DNA from: Streptomyces albiflavescens
Lineage (GTDB): Bacteria; Actinomycetota; Actinomycetes; Streptomycetales; Streptomycetaceae
Assembly: GCF_014645835.1 (NCBI RefSeq)
Contig: NZ_BMMM01000002.1
Coordinates: 629,233 to 693,232 of the forward strand
Reading direction: 5' to 3'
Length of the DNA: 64,000 nucleotides
Part shown: one piece after another, positions 47,066-57,975 of the stretch
Position numbering within the stretch: the first letter of the stretch is position 1
How the letters are laid out: each line of letters begins with the position of its first letter
Notes under the pieces: model-generated
Database searches by the model: none
What the model saw: only the letters and a program-made list of their open reading frames with translations
Told to the model about the DNA's origin: nothing
Program-made: the position numbers and the translations under genes

Positions 47066-48313
47066 TCAGCCGGTTCCGGACCCCGGTGTGGCGGCTGTCG
47101 CCGCCTGCCGGGGTCCTGCCGTGTCGTACGCCGTCCGCTGGGCGGGCACGGCTTCCAGCGGGATCTCGACGACCGGGTGTTCCTGCGGGGTGCCGCGCCT
47201 GGGGCGGAGCGCCACGGCCGTCATCGGGACGGTGACCAGGAGCAGGCCGAACGCCAGGATCACGCCCATCGCCGGGAACCCCGCCCGCGTGGAGAGCAGA
47301 CTGCCGGCGAGCGGGCCGCACGCCGTGCCCAGCGAGGAGGCCGAGCCGACGAGGACCGCCCACCGTCCGCGCGGGTCCAGGGAGGCGGCGAGGCCGATCA
47401 CGTACGAGAGCACGACCGGGTAGAGCGTGTTCCAGGCGATCTCGCCCGTCGCGAACGAGGACAGGTCGCTCGCCGCCGCGCTGAGCGCGATGCAGCCGGC
47501 GATCAGGGCCGTACCGGCGCCGATCGGTAGTGCCAGGCCGAGCCGCGGGCCCAGGGCGCCCGCGCCGATCACGCCCAGCAGCCCGGCGCCGAGCGCCACC
47601 GCGAAGACCACGCCGACCGTGACTTCGGTGAGCCCCGCCTGCGTCAGGCCGATGCGGCCACTGACGCCCCAGAGGGAGTTCTGGGCGAGGGACCAGAAGA
47701 GCATGGCGGCGGCGAGGACGACGCCGGAGCGGGGGTGGGGGAGCGGGGTCGTGGTGCGGAGGGTCCGGGTCGCGGGGGTGTGGGCCGGGAGGCGTCCGGT
47801 CAGGGGCAGCACGAGCAGCGCCGTGCAGGCGATCGCGGCGAGGGGGAGGCCGTGCGCCGGGCCGAGATGAGGGATCGTCAGATACAGCGTGCCCGCGAGG
47901 GCGGAGACGCCGAGCAGGCCCAGCGTGGTGGTGCGATGGGGGTCGCGTTGGCCGGCGATGCCGGTCGCGGCGACCGTGGTGGCCGTACCGGAACCGAAGC
48001 CGCCGACGATCGCGCCGGTGATGACCAGCGGGACGGCCGAGGTGAGGGCGGCGGTGCCATATCCGGCGGCCGCGAGGAGCAGGCCCGTACGGGCGAGACC
48101 GCGCGGGCCGAGGCGGTCGACGCGGGAGGCGAGCAGAAAGCCCGCGGTCGCCGAACTCAGCAGCAGCGCGCTGCCGATGGCGCCGGCCTGGGTGGCCGAG
48201 AGCGGGAGACCCGCGTCGAGCCTGCCGACGGTGGTCGGCAGCAGATACGCGGCGAGGTACCCGGCCGTGAAAAGGGCGACGAGGGGCCAGGGCGTGGTGG
48301 TGCGGGCGGACAC
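47066..48313 (-). CDS. MFS transporter
   Basis: A polytopic protein with about 12 transmembrane segments. I annotate 415 residues from GTG 48313, where GGGAA lies at the right distance; the open frame continues upstream to 48448 but that part lacks conserved sequence. TM2-loop SRVDRLGPRGLARTG is a weak motif A, and glycine-rich VGGFGSGTATTVAATG follows in TM5. Substrate unknown; adjacency to the deaminase could hint at nucleobase or nucleoside movement, but the two genes converge. Confidence 0.83.
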   Translation of the reverse strand: MSARTTTPWPLVALFTAGYLAAYLLPTTVGRLDAGLPLSATQAGAIGSALLLSSATAGFLLASRVDRLGPRGLARTGLLLAAAGYGTAALTSAVPLVITGAIVGGFGSGTATTVAATGIAGQRDPHRTTTLGLLGVSALAGTLYLTIPHLGPAHGLPLAAIACTALLVLPLTGRLPAHTPATRTLRTTTPLPHPRSGVVLAAAMLFWSLAQNSLWGVSGRIGLTQAGLTEVTVGVVFAVALGAGLLGVIGAGALGPRLGLALPIGAGTALIAGCIALSAAASDLSSFATGEIAWNTLYPVVLSYVIGLAASLDPRGRWAVLVGSASSLGTACGPLAGSLLSTRAGFPAMGVILAFGLLLVTVPMTAVALRPRRGTPQEHPVVEIPLEAVPAQRTAYDTAGPRQAATAATPGSGTG

Positions 48314-48825
48314 GGGCGTTCCCAGGGCATGCGAAAGAAGCGACTCAAGAAGGGGGGTTGGGCGGCTGTCGACGGACAGGAACGCGCGGGCAATTTGTAT
48401 CAAGGGGGTGAGGGTGCGAAGAAGGTGGGGCGGTGTGATGTGGGGCACGTTCTGTTTGGGGTGAAGGTGCCGGGGTAGGCGCGTTCATTTCGCCTGCCGT
48501 TGTGCCAGGGCATGGGTGAGGTCCATGGCGGCCGGCTCGCCTTCGAGGGCGGGCGAGTGAGGGTCTCCGACGCGCCTGGGCTCGGGGCCGCCTCCGCCCC
48601 TACCCGTTCCCGTATCCGGGGGCTTCGCAGACCCCCCAGGGTTGTCTTCTGAGTGCGCGCCGGTGGGGGCTTGTCGCGCAGTTCCCCGCTCCCCTTTCAG
48701 GGGCGCTGGAGTCTGGTGAGGGACGGGTGGGGGCGGAGGGGGTGAAAACAGGCTTGACCGGGCGGGGGCGTGGTGGGTCGGGTGGTGCACACTGGCCAGA
48801 TCCGCACCACGTCAGGGAGCGCACC
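48314..48825. other. Intergenic region upstream of PfkB kinase
   Basis: Possible 5' extension of the MFS gene (48314-48448), then no supported gene. 48590-48708 is the third full copy of the dispersed repeat. Short open frames here follow the repeat and have no conserved features. Confidence 0.6.
48590..48708 (+). repeat. Dispersed intergenic repeat, full copy 3
   Basis: CCTCCGCCCCTACCCGTTCC, CGTATCCGGGGGCTTCGCAG, a GTTGTCTTCTG block, then CGGTGGGGGCTTGTCGCGCA followed by GTTCCCCGCTCCCCTTTCAG. The block order is the same as at 32597. Confidence 0.88.
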
Positions 48826-49935
48826 GTGATCGCGTCCAACGGAGAGCGACCGTACTGCCAGGCTCACGTCGACCCGCTCGCCGGGCTGCGCACCCCCCAG
48901 GACCCGCCCTGGGACGTCTATCTCACGGGCACGGTCTTCCTGGACATCATCTTCACCGGCCTCGATTCCGCCCCCGTGCGGGGGACGGAGTCCTGGGCGC
49001 GGGGGATGGGTTCCAGCCCGGGCGGAGTCGCCAACATGGCGACCGCCCTCGCGCGGCTGGGGCTGAAAACCTCCCTGGCGGCGGCCTTCGGCGACGACCA
49101 CTACGGGGAGTACTGCTGGGACGCCCTGGAGCAGGGCGAGGGCATCGACCTCACCCCGTCGCGCACCGTACCCGGCTGGCACTCCCCGGTCACCGTGTCG
49201 ATGGCGTACGAGGGGGAGCGCACGATGGTCAGCCACGGGCACGAGCCGCCGCCGGAGGAACCGGCGCCGGACTGCCCGCCACGCGCGCGTGCCGCCGTCG
49301 CCTCGCTGACGCCGGGCACGCGCGCGCCATGGATCGGGCAGGCCGCGAGCAAGGGCACCCGGCTCTTCGCGGACGTCGGCTGGGACGACACCGGCCGCTG
49401 GGACCTGGCGGGCCTCGCCGATCTCGAACACTGCGAGGCGTTCCTGCCGAACGCCGAGGAGGCCATGCGGTACACCCGCGTGGACTGCCCGCGCGCGGCG
49501 GCGCACGCGCTGGCCGAGCACGTACCGCTCGCCGTCGTCACCCTGGGGTCGGAGGGCGCGTACGCCGTGGACGGCCGTACCGGGGAGACCGCCGAGGTCC
49601 CGGCGATCGACGTCGAGGCCATGGACCCCACCGGCGCCGGTGACGTCTTCGTCGCGGGCTTCGTCATGGGCACCCTGGCCGACTGGCCCCTGGCCGACCG
49701 CCTCGCCTTCGCCGGGCTGACCGCCGCCCTCTCGGTCCAGGAGTTCGGTGGGTCGCTGTCGGCGCCCGGCTGGTCCGAGATCGCCGCCTGGTGGCGCCGT
49801 GTCCAGTCGGTCGACGACCAGGATCCGACGGCCCTGCGGCGCTATGCGTTCCTGGAGGGGCTGCTGCCCCAGGTGACGCGCCCGTGGCCGTTGCGCCGGG
49901 CGGTGCCGACGATCGGGTTCGGGCGCTCCGCGTGA
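48826..49935 (+). CDS. PfkB family carbohydrate kinase
   Basis: A 369-residue ribokinase-fold sugar kinase. The N-terminal sugar site has SPGGVANMATALARLGL, and the C-terminal ATP site has AMDPTGAGDVFVAGFV with the catalytic Asp of DPTGAGD (about residue 265-271). A C-terminal extension of about 60 residues after the family core ends in a Trp/Arg-rich tail. GTG start with AGGGAG upstream. Substrate unknown. Confidence 0.92.
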   Translation: MIASNGERPYCQAHVDPLAGLRTPQDPPWDVYLTGTVFLDIIFTGLDSAPVRGTESWARGMGSSPGGVANMATALARLGLKTSLAAAFGDDHYGEYCWDALEQGEGIDLTPSRTVPGWHSPVTVSMAYEGERTMVSHGHEPPPEEPAPDCPPRARAAVASLTPGTRAPWIGQAASKGTRLFADVGWDDTGRWDLAGLADLEHCEAFLPNAEEAMRYTRVDCPRAAAHALAEHVPLAVVTLGSEGAYAVDGRTGETAEVPAIDVEAMDPTGAGDVFVAGFVMGTLADWPLADRLAFAGLTAALSVQEFGGSLSAPGWSEIAAWWRRVQSVDDQDPTALRRYAFLEGLLPQVTRPWPLRRAVPTIGFGRSA

Positions 49936-50032
49936 GGCGCCGGGGCGGTCCTCTGCGCGGCGCTCCGCATGAGGCGCCGTGCGGTCCTCTGCGGGGCGCT
50001 CCGCGGGAGCCGCGGCGCTCCGTGTGAGGTGA
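49923..50032 (+). repeat. 37-bp tandem repeat over the kinase stop codon
   Basis: GCGCTCCGCGTGAGGCGCC with GGTCCTCTGCG recurs: unit starts at 49923, 49960 and 49996, and a short one at 50015. The array begins in the last codons of the PfkB gene, includes its TGA and runs into the spacer. Confidence 0.85.
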
Positions 50033-50044
50033 GGAAAAGCCCTA

Positions 50045-50143
50045 CGGCTCTGTCAGTGCGGAGACGTACGCTTGGAATCGCAAGGCTGCCCCCGTGGCAA
50101 GCGTGCCGATCAAGGAGGAAAAGCAGGCCTACAGAGCCGGCCC
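50045..50143 (+). promoter_or_regulatory. Candidate structured 5' leader of phoH
   Basis: Two nested long-range pairings can form: CGGCTCTGT (50045-50053) with ACAGAGCCG (50131-50139), and ACGCTTG (50068-50074) with CAAGCGT (50098-50104). A strong AAGGAGG (50112-50118) lies unpaired between them, about 26 bases before the ATG and thus too far to serve it directly. The layout suggests a folded leader controlling access to the phoH start. Hand-folded only. Confidence 0.35.
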
Positions 50144-51211
<1,068 letters not shown>

Positions 51212-51223
51212 ACCAGCACGACC

Positions 51224-51721
51224 ATGTCGATCGACGTCAACAACGAGTCCGGAACCGAGGTCGACGAGCAGGCGATCCTCGACATCGCCCGCTACGCGCT
51301 CGCGCGGATGCGCATCCACCCGCTCTCCGAGCTCTCAGTGATCGTCGTGGACGCCGACGCCATGGAGCAGCTGCACATCCAGTGGATGGACCTGCCCGGT
51401 CCGACGGATGTCATGTCCTTTCCCATGGACGAGCTGCGGCCGCCGTCGAAGGACGACGACGAGCCGCCGCAGGGCCTGCTCGGCGACATCGTGCTCTGCC
51501 CGGAGGTCGCCGAGCGGCAGGGCAAGGAAGCCGCGACGCAGCACTCCATGGACGAGGAGCTCCAGCTCCTCACCGTCCATGGGGTGCTGCACCTCCTCGG
51601 CTACGACCACGAGGAAGCGGACGAGAAGGCCGAGATGTTCGGCCTCCAGGCCGCCATCGTGGACGGCTGGCGCGCGGAGAAGGGCATGACGGGCCCCTCG
51701 CCGGCCCCGACCGTGTCATGA
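51224..51721 (+). CDS. ybeY: rRNA maturation endoribonuclease YbeY
   Basis: A 165-residue protein. The zinc motif [11 protein letters not shown] (about 119-129) provides three histidines, and [11 protein letters not shown] is the second conserved block. YbeY is needed for 16S rRNA 3' maturation and 70S quality control. Stop overlaps the next gene's ATG (ATGA). Confidence 0.97.
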   Translation: MSIDVNNESGTEVDEQAILDIARYALARMRIHPLSELSVIVVDADAMEQLHIQWMDLPGPTDVMSFPMDELRPPSKDDDEPPQGLLGDIVLCPEVAERQGKEAATQHSMDEELQLLTVHGVLHLLGYDHEEADEKAEMFGLQAAIVDGWRAEKGMTGPSPAPTVS

Positions 51722-53022
51722 GTCCTCAACTCGTCGTCGGCGCCGTCCTGCTGGTCGTCGTCGCCTGGCTCGCCGCCTGCGCGGAGGCGGGCCTCGCGCG
51801 CGTCTCCAGCTTCCGCGCGGAGGAGGCCGTACGCAGCGGCCGGCGCGGCAGCGCCAAGCTCGCGCAGGTCGCCGCCGACCCGACCCGCTATCTGAACGTG
51901 GCGCTGCTCGTGCGCGTCGCCTGCGAAATGGCGGCCGCCGCGCTCGTCACGTACGCCTGTCTGAAGGAGTTCGACGAGACGTGGGAGGCGCTCGTCGTCG
52001 CCATCGGCGTCATGGTCCTCGTCTCGTACGTCGCGGTCGGCGTCTCCCCGCGCACCATCGGCCGCCAGCACCCGCTGAACACGGCGACGGCGGCGGCCTA
52101 CGTCCTGCTTCCGCTGGCCCGGGTGATGGGCCCGATCCCGCCGCTGCTCATCCTCATCGGCAACGCGCTGACGCCCGGCAAGGGCTTCCGCCGCGGCCCG
52201 TTCGCCTCCGAGGCCGAGCTGCGCGCCCTCGTCGACCTCGCCGAGAAGGAGTCCCTCATCGAGGACGAGGAGCGCCGCATGGTGCACTCCGTCTTCGAGC
52301 TGGGCGACACCCTCGTACGCGAGGTCATGGTCCCGAGGACCGACCTCGTCGTCATCGAGCGCTACAAGACCATCCGCCAGGCGCTGACCCTCGCGCTGCG
52401 CTCGGGCTTCTCCCGCATCCCCGTCACCGGGGAGAGCGAGGACGACATCGTCGGGATCGTGTATCTGAAGGACCTGGCCCGCAAGACGCACATCAACCGC
52501 GACGCCGAGTCCGAGCTGGTGTCGACGGCCATGCGGCCCGCCACCTTCGTGCCCGACACCAAGAACGCCGGCGATCTGCTGCGCGAGATGCAGCAGGAGC
52601 GCAACCACTGCGCCGTGGTCATCGACGAGTACGGCGGCACGGCCGGCATCGTCACCATCGAGGACATCCTCGAGGAGATCGTCGGCGAGATCACCGACGA
52701 GTACGACCGCGAGCTGCCGCCCGTCCAGGAGCTCGGCGACGACCGCTACCGGGTCACCGCCCGGCTCGACATCGGCGACCTCGGCGAGCTGTACGGGTTC
52801 GAGGCGTACGACGACGAGGACGTGGAGACCGTCGGCGGGCTGCTCGCCAAGGCGCTCGGGCGGGTCCCGATCGCCGGGGCCTCCTCGGTGGTCGAGCTGC
52901 CCGACGGGCGCGAACTGCGGCTGACCGCGGAGGCCGCGGCCGGGCGCCGGAACAAGATCGTCACGGTACTCGTCGAGCCGGTCGGCCCGGTCGAGCCCCC
53001 CGAGGAGGAGAAGCCGGAGTGA
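51718..53022 (+). CDS. CorC/HlyC-like membrane protein with CBS domains (CNNM-type)
   Basis: A 434-residue protein. The N-terminal DUF21 membrane domain (about 1-180) has three to four helices; two CBS modules follow (about 200-325, with [14 protein letters not shown] and [23 protein letters not shown]), then a CorC_HlyC domain at the C-terminus. Family members export Mg2+ or regulate its movement. The position after ybeY and before era is conserved in actinobacteria. It overlaps the MmcQ-like gene (GTGA). Confidence 0.95.
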   Translation: MSPQLVVGAVLLVVVAWLAACAEAGLARVSSFRAEEAVRSGRRGSAKLAQVAADPTRYLNVALLVRVACEMAAAALVTYACLKEFDETWEALVVAIGVMVLVSYVAVGVSPRTIGRQHPLNTATAAAYVLLPLARVMGPIPPLLILIGNALTPGKGFRRGPFASEAELRALVDLAEKESLIEDEERRMVHSVFELGDTLVREVMVPRTDLVVIERYKTIRQALTLALRSGFSRIPVTGESEDDIVGIVYLKDLARKTHINRDAESELVSTAMRPATFVPDTKNAGDLLREMQQERNHCAVVIDEYGGTAGIVTIEDILEEIVGEITDEYDRELPPVQELGDDRYRVTARLDIGDLGELYGFEAYDDEDVETVGGLLAKALGRVPIAGASSVVELPDGRELRLTAEAAAGRRNKIVTVLVEPVGPVEPPEEEKPE

Positions 53023-53378
53023 CCCCGAAGCAACTGCGCGCGTTCTGCCTGTCCTTGAACGCGACCGTCGAAGACTTCCCGTTCGCCCCGGAGATCTCGG
53101 TCTTCAAAGTGCTGGGCAAGCTCTTCGCGCTGACTCACCTGGACGCGCGCCCACTCACGGTCAACCTGAAGTGCGACCCGGACGACGCGGTCCGGCTGCG
53201 GGGCGAGTACCCGGGGCTGATCATCCCCGGCTATCACATGAACAAGCGGCACTGGAACACGGTGACGGTCGACGGCGAACTCCCGGACCGGCTCGTCCGG
53301 GAGCTCATCGAGGATTCGTACGATCTCGTCGTCGCCGGTCTACCGAAGGCGGAGCGCCTCCGCCTCGACCGGCCCTGA
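53019..53378 (+). CDS. MmcQ/YjbR family protein
   Basis: A 119-residue protein of the YjbR fold. LRAFCLSLNATVEDFPF and HMNKRHWNTVTVDG are typical, the latter being the conserved loop of MmcQ/YjbR. The fold resembles DNA-binding double-wing proteins but no activity is established. GTG overlaps the preceding stop by four bases; it ends the phoH-ybeY-corC operon. Confidence 0.93.
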   Translation: MTPKQLRAFCLSLNATVEDFPFAPEISVFKVLGKLFALTHLDARPLTVNLKCDPDDAVRLRGEYPGLIIPGYHMNKRHWNTVTVDGELPDRLVRELIEDSYDLVVAGLPKAERLRLDRP

Positions 53379-53504
53379 GCCCGCCTTCGGGCCTCGTCGG
53401 CCGAGTCCCACCGCGACCAGCACCGCCGCCAGGACGATCGCCGCGTCGGGGGCGAGGACCGTGTGGACGCCGCTCAGCAGGTCGTCCGACGTCGTCGCGA
53501 GGAC

Positions 53505-53729
53505 GCCGAGCGGCGGGACATCGAGGACGCCGGGCAGATCCGCAAGGAGCTCGACCATCCGCTGGTCGGTCTGCCGGCCGTCGAGTCCACCGCCATGAAG
53601 GTGCCGGCGCGGCCCGACCTCACGATCGTGCCGCACACGCCGCTGCCGGAGGCGAACACGGCGGTGAAGCTGGAGTGGCCGGCCTCGCCGGAGGGACGGC
53701 GGGGGTCGATGTACCCGGTGGCCGGGTAG
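53505..53729 (+). pseudogene. C-terminal remnant of a MmyB-like regulator
   Basis: About 74 codons ending in TAG encode RKELDHPLVGLPAVEST, then KVPARPDLTIVPHTPLPEAN and LEWPASPEGRRGSMYPVAG. This matches the last part of the MmyB ligand-binding domain (compare FRHAAVGEM in the gene at 1 kb and FLHPTVGLL at 58.8 kb). Third positions are G/C-rich, so it was coding until recently. The helix-turn-helix and most of the domain are missing. The segment 53379-53504 has no feature I can assign. Confidence 0.55.
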
Positions 53730-53778
53730 CCGCGTACCGCCGCGCGGGGTCGGAGCGGGGCTTCGTATGCTCGGGGGC

Positions 53779-54132
53779 ATGACCGACAGCAGCGCGCTCG
53801 ACCCCGAGGACCGCAAGATCGTGACCCTGGCCCGTTCCGCGCGGGCCCGCAACGGTGTGCCCGAGGGGGCGGCTGTGCGGGACGAGACGGGCCGTACGTA
53901 TGTCGCCGGGACGGTGGCTCTGCCCTCCCTGCAGCTCAGTGCCCTCCAGACCGCCGTGGCCATGGCGGTCGCTTCGGGGGCGAAGTCCTTGGAGGCGGCG
54001 GCCGTGGTGTCCGAGACGGAGGCCGTGTCCCCGGAGGACCGGGCAGCCGTAGGGGACCTCGGCGGGGCCGAGACGCCGGTGCTCCTCGCGGGGCCCGACG
54101 GGACGGTGCGCGCCGTCGTCACCGCGGGCTGA
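53779..54132 (+). CDS. Cytidine-deaminase-like protein lacking zinc-site residues
   Basis: A 117-residue protein. ALDPEDRKIVTLARSARARNGVPEGAAVRDETGRTYV resembles the N-terminal part of the cytidine deaminase fold, and the gene sits where actinobacteria carry cdd before era. The catalytic signatures are absent: there is no HAE/CAE motif (LQLSALQTAVAMAV stands in its place) and no PCxxC. It has no cysteine at all. It is therefore unlikely to be a zinc deaminase; it may be a binding or regulatory relic. ATG 53779. Confidence 0.7.
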   Translation: MTDSSALDPEDRKIVTLARSARARNGVPEGAAVRDETGRTYVAGTVALPSLQLSALQTAVAMAVASGAKSLEAAAVVSETEAVSPEDRAAVGDLGGAETPVLLAGPDGTVRAVVTAG

Positions 54133-54143
54133 GGCATCAGCGG

Positions 54144-54199
54144 GTTTTCGTCCCCTCCGCCCCTCCCCGTCCCGTGTCCGGGGGCTGCCGCCCCCAGAC
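54144..54199 (+). repeat. Dispersed intergenic repeat, 5' half
   Basis: TTTTCGTCCCCTCCGCCCCT, then CGTCCCGTGTCCGGGGGCTG and CCGCCCCCAGAC. It corresponds to the first 55 bases of the copy at 32597 and lies right after the cytidine-deaminase-like gene. Confidence 0.8.
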
Positions 54200-54228
54200 A
54201 CTCCGCTTCGGCCTGAACGGCTTCGTCG

Positions 54229-54801
54229 TCACAGGCCGGACGGGCTAGCGTCGCGTGGTGGGTCCTCACCCACCAGTCCGTCCACCGCTTCCCTGATCAG
54301 GTCGGCGTGGCCGACATGGCGTGCGTACTCCTCGATCATGTCGATGAGAATGCGGCGCAGGCTGGGGGCCCGGCCGTCGGGCCAGCCGCGGTCGGCCGGG
54401 CGGTCCAGGCCACCGTCGGTCAGCGCCTGGGCGACGAGGGAGCGGGAACGGGCCACCGTGTCCCGCCACAGGGCGTAGAGCTGCTCGGGGGTGTCCTCGG
54501 CGGCCGAGCGCCAGTCCCACTCGGGGTCGGTGTCCCAGTCCGCCGTGTCGAACGGAGGACTGGGCTCGCGCCCGAACAGCCGCCCCGAGAAGTAGTCGTC
54601 CTCGACATGGGCCAGGTGCTTGAGCAGCCCGCCCAGGGTGATCGACGAAGCTCCCACCGTCGCCGTCAGGCCGGCCGCGTCCAGTCCCCCGCACTTCCAG
54701 GCCAGGGTCGCGCGCTGCCGCTCCAGCGAGCCGAGCAGGGTGGCGGTCTCGTCGCCGGCGACGGGGGGCTCCGGGTGTACGTGCTCTTCCACGTAGGTCA
54801 T
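54229..54801 (-). CDS. DinB/DUF664 family protein
   Basis: A 190-residue four-helix protein. TLLGSLERQRATLAWKCGGL and LGGLLKHLAHVEDDYF (with His for metal binding) are typical of the DUF664 group of DinB-like proteins; the second and third metal-ligand region is IEEYARHVGHADLIRE. Members include thiol-dependent S-transferases (mycothiol or bacillithiol) but this one's substrate is unknown. It stands alone, reversed relative to its neighbours. Confidence 0.9.
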   Translation of the reverse strand: MTYVEEHVHPEPPVAGDETATLLGSLERQRATLAWKCGGLDAAGLTATVGASSITLGGLLKHLAHVEDDYFSGRLFGREPSPPFDTADWDTDPEWDWRSAAEDTPEQLYALWRDTVARSRSLVAQALTDGGLDRPADRGWPDGRAPSLRRILIDMIEEYARHVGHADLIREAVDGLVGEDPPRDASPSGL

Positions 54802-54846
54802 GGGCGGGGAGTGTAGGCGGGCCCACCGACAACTCGCCCGGACCCC

Positions 54847-55017
54847 TTACTCGTTGTGCAGCACCTCGGCGATCGTCAGACGCGCCGCGCCCCGTGCCGG
54901 GAGCAGCGCGCCCAGTACGGCGATGGCCACGCCCGCGAGGGCCAGGGCGGTCAGGGCCGGGGCCTGCCAGACGTCCGTCATGTATGCGGGCAGCGTGATG
55001 TCCACGGCGCCGGCCAG
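54847..55017 (-). pseudogene. C-terminal remnant of an FtsX-like ABC permease
   Basis: About 57 codons ending in TAA encode GAVDITLPAYMTDVWQAPAL, one hydrophobic helix (ALTALALAGVAIAVLGALLP) and ARGAARLTIAEVLHNE, the typical end of MacB/FtsX-type permeases. Upstream the frame runs straight into a dispersed repeat, with no remaining permease sequence and no ATP-binding partner nearby. It looks like the broken end of a lost transporter gene. Confidence 0.6.
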
Positions 55018-55038
55018 ACGGGGCCGTTCAGGCCGATA

Positions 55039-55095
55039 CGGGGGTCCGGGGGCGGAGCCCCCGGGGAAGGCACGAGTAGGGGCGGAGACGGCGGG
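55039..55095 (-). repeat. Dispersed intergenic repeat, 5' half, reversed
   Basis: ACGGGGGTCCGGGGGCGGAG, then CCCCCGGGGAAGGCACGAGT and AGGGGCGGAG: the reverse complement of the first half of the intergenic repeat. It separates era from the permease remnant and may end era transcription. Confidence 0.75.
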
Positions 55096-55105
55096 AGAAC
55101 CCGGC

Positions 55106-56056
55106 TCAGAACCCCAGCTTCCGCAACTGCCGAGGATCCCGCTGCCAGTCCTTGGCGACCTTCACATGCAGGTCGAGGAAGACCGGCGTACCCAGCAGCG
55201 CCTCGATGTGCTTGCGGGACTTGATGCCGACCTCCTTCAGGCGCTTGCCCTTGGGGCCGATGATGATGCCCTTCTGGCTGGGGCGCTCGATGTAGACGAA
55301 GGCGTGGATGTCGAGGAGGGGCTTGTCGGCGGGCCGGTCCTCGCGCGGCAGCATCTCCTCCACGACGACGGCGATGGAGTGCGGCAGCTCGTCGCGCACG
55401 CCCTCCAGCGCGGCCTCGCGGATCAGCTCCGCGATCATGACCTGCTCGGGCTCGTCGGTGAGATCGCCCTCCGGGTAGAGGGCCGGGCCCTCCGGCAGCA
55501 GCGGCACGATCAGGTCGGCCAGCAGGCCCAGCTGCTTGTCGCCGACCGCCGACACCGGCACGATCTCCGCCCACTCGAACCCCAGCTCCTTGCCGAGCTG
55601 GTCGATCGCGATGAGTTGCTCGGCGAGAGCCTTGCTGTCGACCAGGTCCGTCTTGGTGACGATCGCGATCTTCGGCGTCTTCTTGATGGACGCCAGTTCC
55701 TTCGCGATGAAACGGTCACCGGGGCCGAGCTTCTCGTTGGCCGGCAGACAGAAGCCGATGACGTCGACCTCGGCCCAGGTGGTCCGTACGACGTCGTTGA
55801 GCCGCTCGCCGAGGAGCGTGCGCGGCTTGTGCAGACCGGGGGTGTCCACCAGGATCAGCTGGGCGTCGGGCCGGTGCACGATGCCCCGTACCGTGTGCCG
55901 CGTCGTCTGCGGCTGGTTCGCGGTGATCGCCACCTTCTGGCCGACCAGAGCATTCGTAAGGGTGGACTTGCCCGCGTTGGGGCGGCCCACGAAGCAGGCG
56001 AAGCCGGCGCGGTGGGGGGCCTCGGACGGCTTGGATGACGGGGTACGAACGCTCAT
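55106..56056 (-). CDS. era: GTPase Era
   Basis: A 316-residue ribosome-assembly GTPase. G1 GRPNAGKST (24-32), switch I with TTRHTV, G3 DTPGLH and G4-like TKTD in the G domain; the C-terminal KH domain has IIIGPKGKRLKEVG (about 262). Era binds 16S rRNA 3' end and helps 30S maturation. ATG 56056 gives MSVRTPSSKPS; an ATG nine bases upstream has a ribosome site too close. It is divergent from amtB. Confidence 0.97.
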   Translation of the reverse strand: MSVRTPSSKPSEAPHRAGFACFVGRPNAGKSTLTNALVGQKVAITANQPQTTRHTVRGIVHRPDAQLILVDTPGLHKPRTLLGERLNDVVRTTWAEVDVIGFCLPANEKLGPGDRFIAKELASIKKTPKIAIVTKTDLVDSKALAEQLIAIDQLGKELGFEWAEIVPVSAVGDKQLGLLADLIVPLLPEGPALYPEGDLTDEPEQVMIAELIREAALEGVRDELPHSIAVVVEEMLPREDRPADKPLLDIHAFVYIERPSQKGIIIGPKGKRLKEVGIKSRKHIEALLGTPVFLDLHVKVAKDWQRDPRQLRKLGF

Positions 56057-56128
56057 GGCGCCCATTCTCCCTGATCCACAAGCCCCCGCCGCACGCTGTG
56101 CGCTCCGGCCGTGCGCCGTGAGGTTCCG

Positions 56129-56184
56129 GAAACCCTCACGCAACACGAAACATGCCGGAAACGCGTGTGTGCACAACCGGAAAC
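56129..56184 (+). promoter_or_regulatory. Candidate GlnR box upstream of amtB
   Basis: GAAAC pentamers occur at 56129, 56147, 56158 and 56180. The last three are spaced 11 and 22 bases apart, with GTGCA at the intermediate 11-base position (56169). This fits the gTnAC-n6-GAAAC periodic layout of actinobacterial GlnR sites. It lies about 50-100 bases before an ammonium transporter, the classic GlnR target. Confidence 0.5.
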
Positions 56185-56231
56185 GCGCGCCCGTGACTCT
56201 CTGACGACGCCCCCGGACCGCTGGAGAGACC

Positions 56232-57874
<1,643 letters not shown>

Positions 57875-57928
57875 CCCTCCACCCGGCTGTGCTCATCAAC
57901 TCCCGGTGCACACAGGGTGTTTGAGTGA

Positions 57929-57959
57929 ACCGGTGCCGCTGCGCGCGGGCGGCACCGGT
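57929..57959. terminator. Terminator between glnK and the convergent secreted-protein gene
   Basis: An 11-base-pair perfect stem ACCGGTGCCGC / GCGGCACCGGT with a nine-base loop. It lies between two convergent genes and can serve both. Confidence 0.8.
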
Positions 57960-57975
57960 CTTCATGCAGGTGGGC

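Noticed and set aside
48485..48790. Short minus-strand frame ending MDLTHALAQRQAK
   Set aside because: Most of it is translated dispersed repeat. The tail could be a gene remnant, but there is no motif to support it.
53340..53510. Minus-strand frame with a hydrophobic helix (TVLAPDAAIVLAAVLVAVGLG) suggesting a membrane protein tail
   Set aside because: The frame upstream loses coding character and overlaps the better-supported MmyB remnant on the plus strand. It is probably fortuitous.
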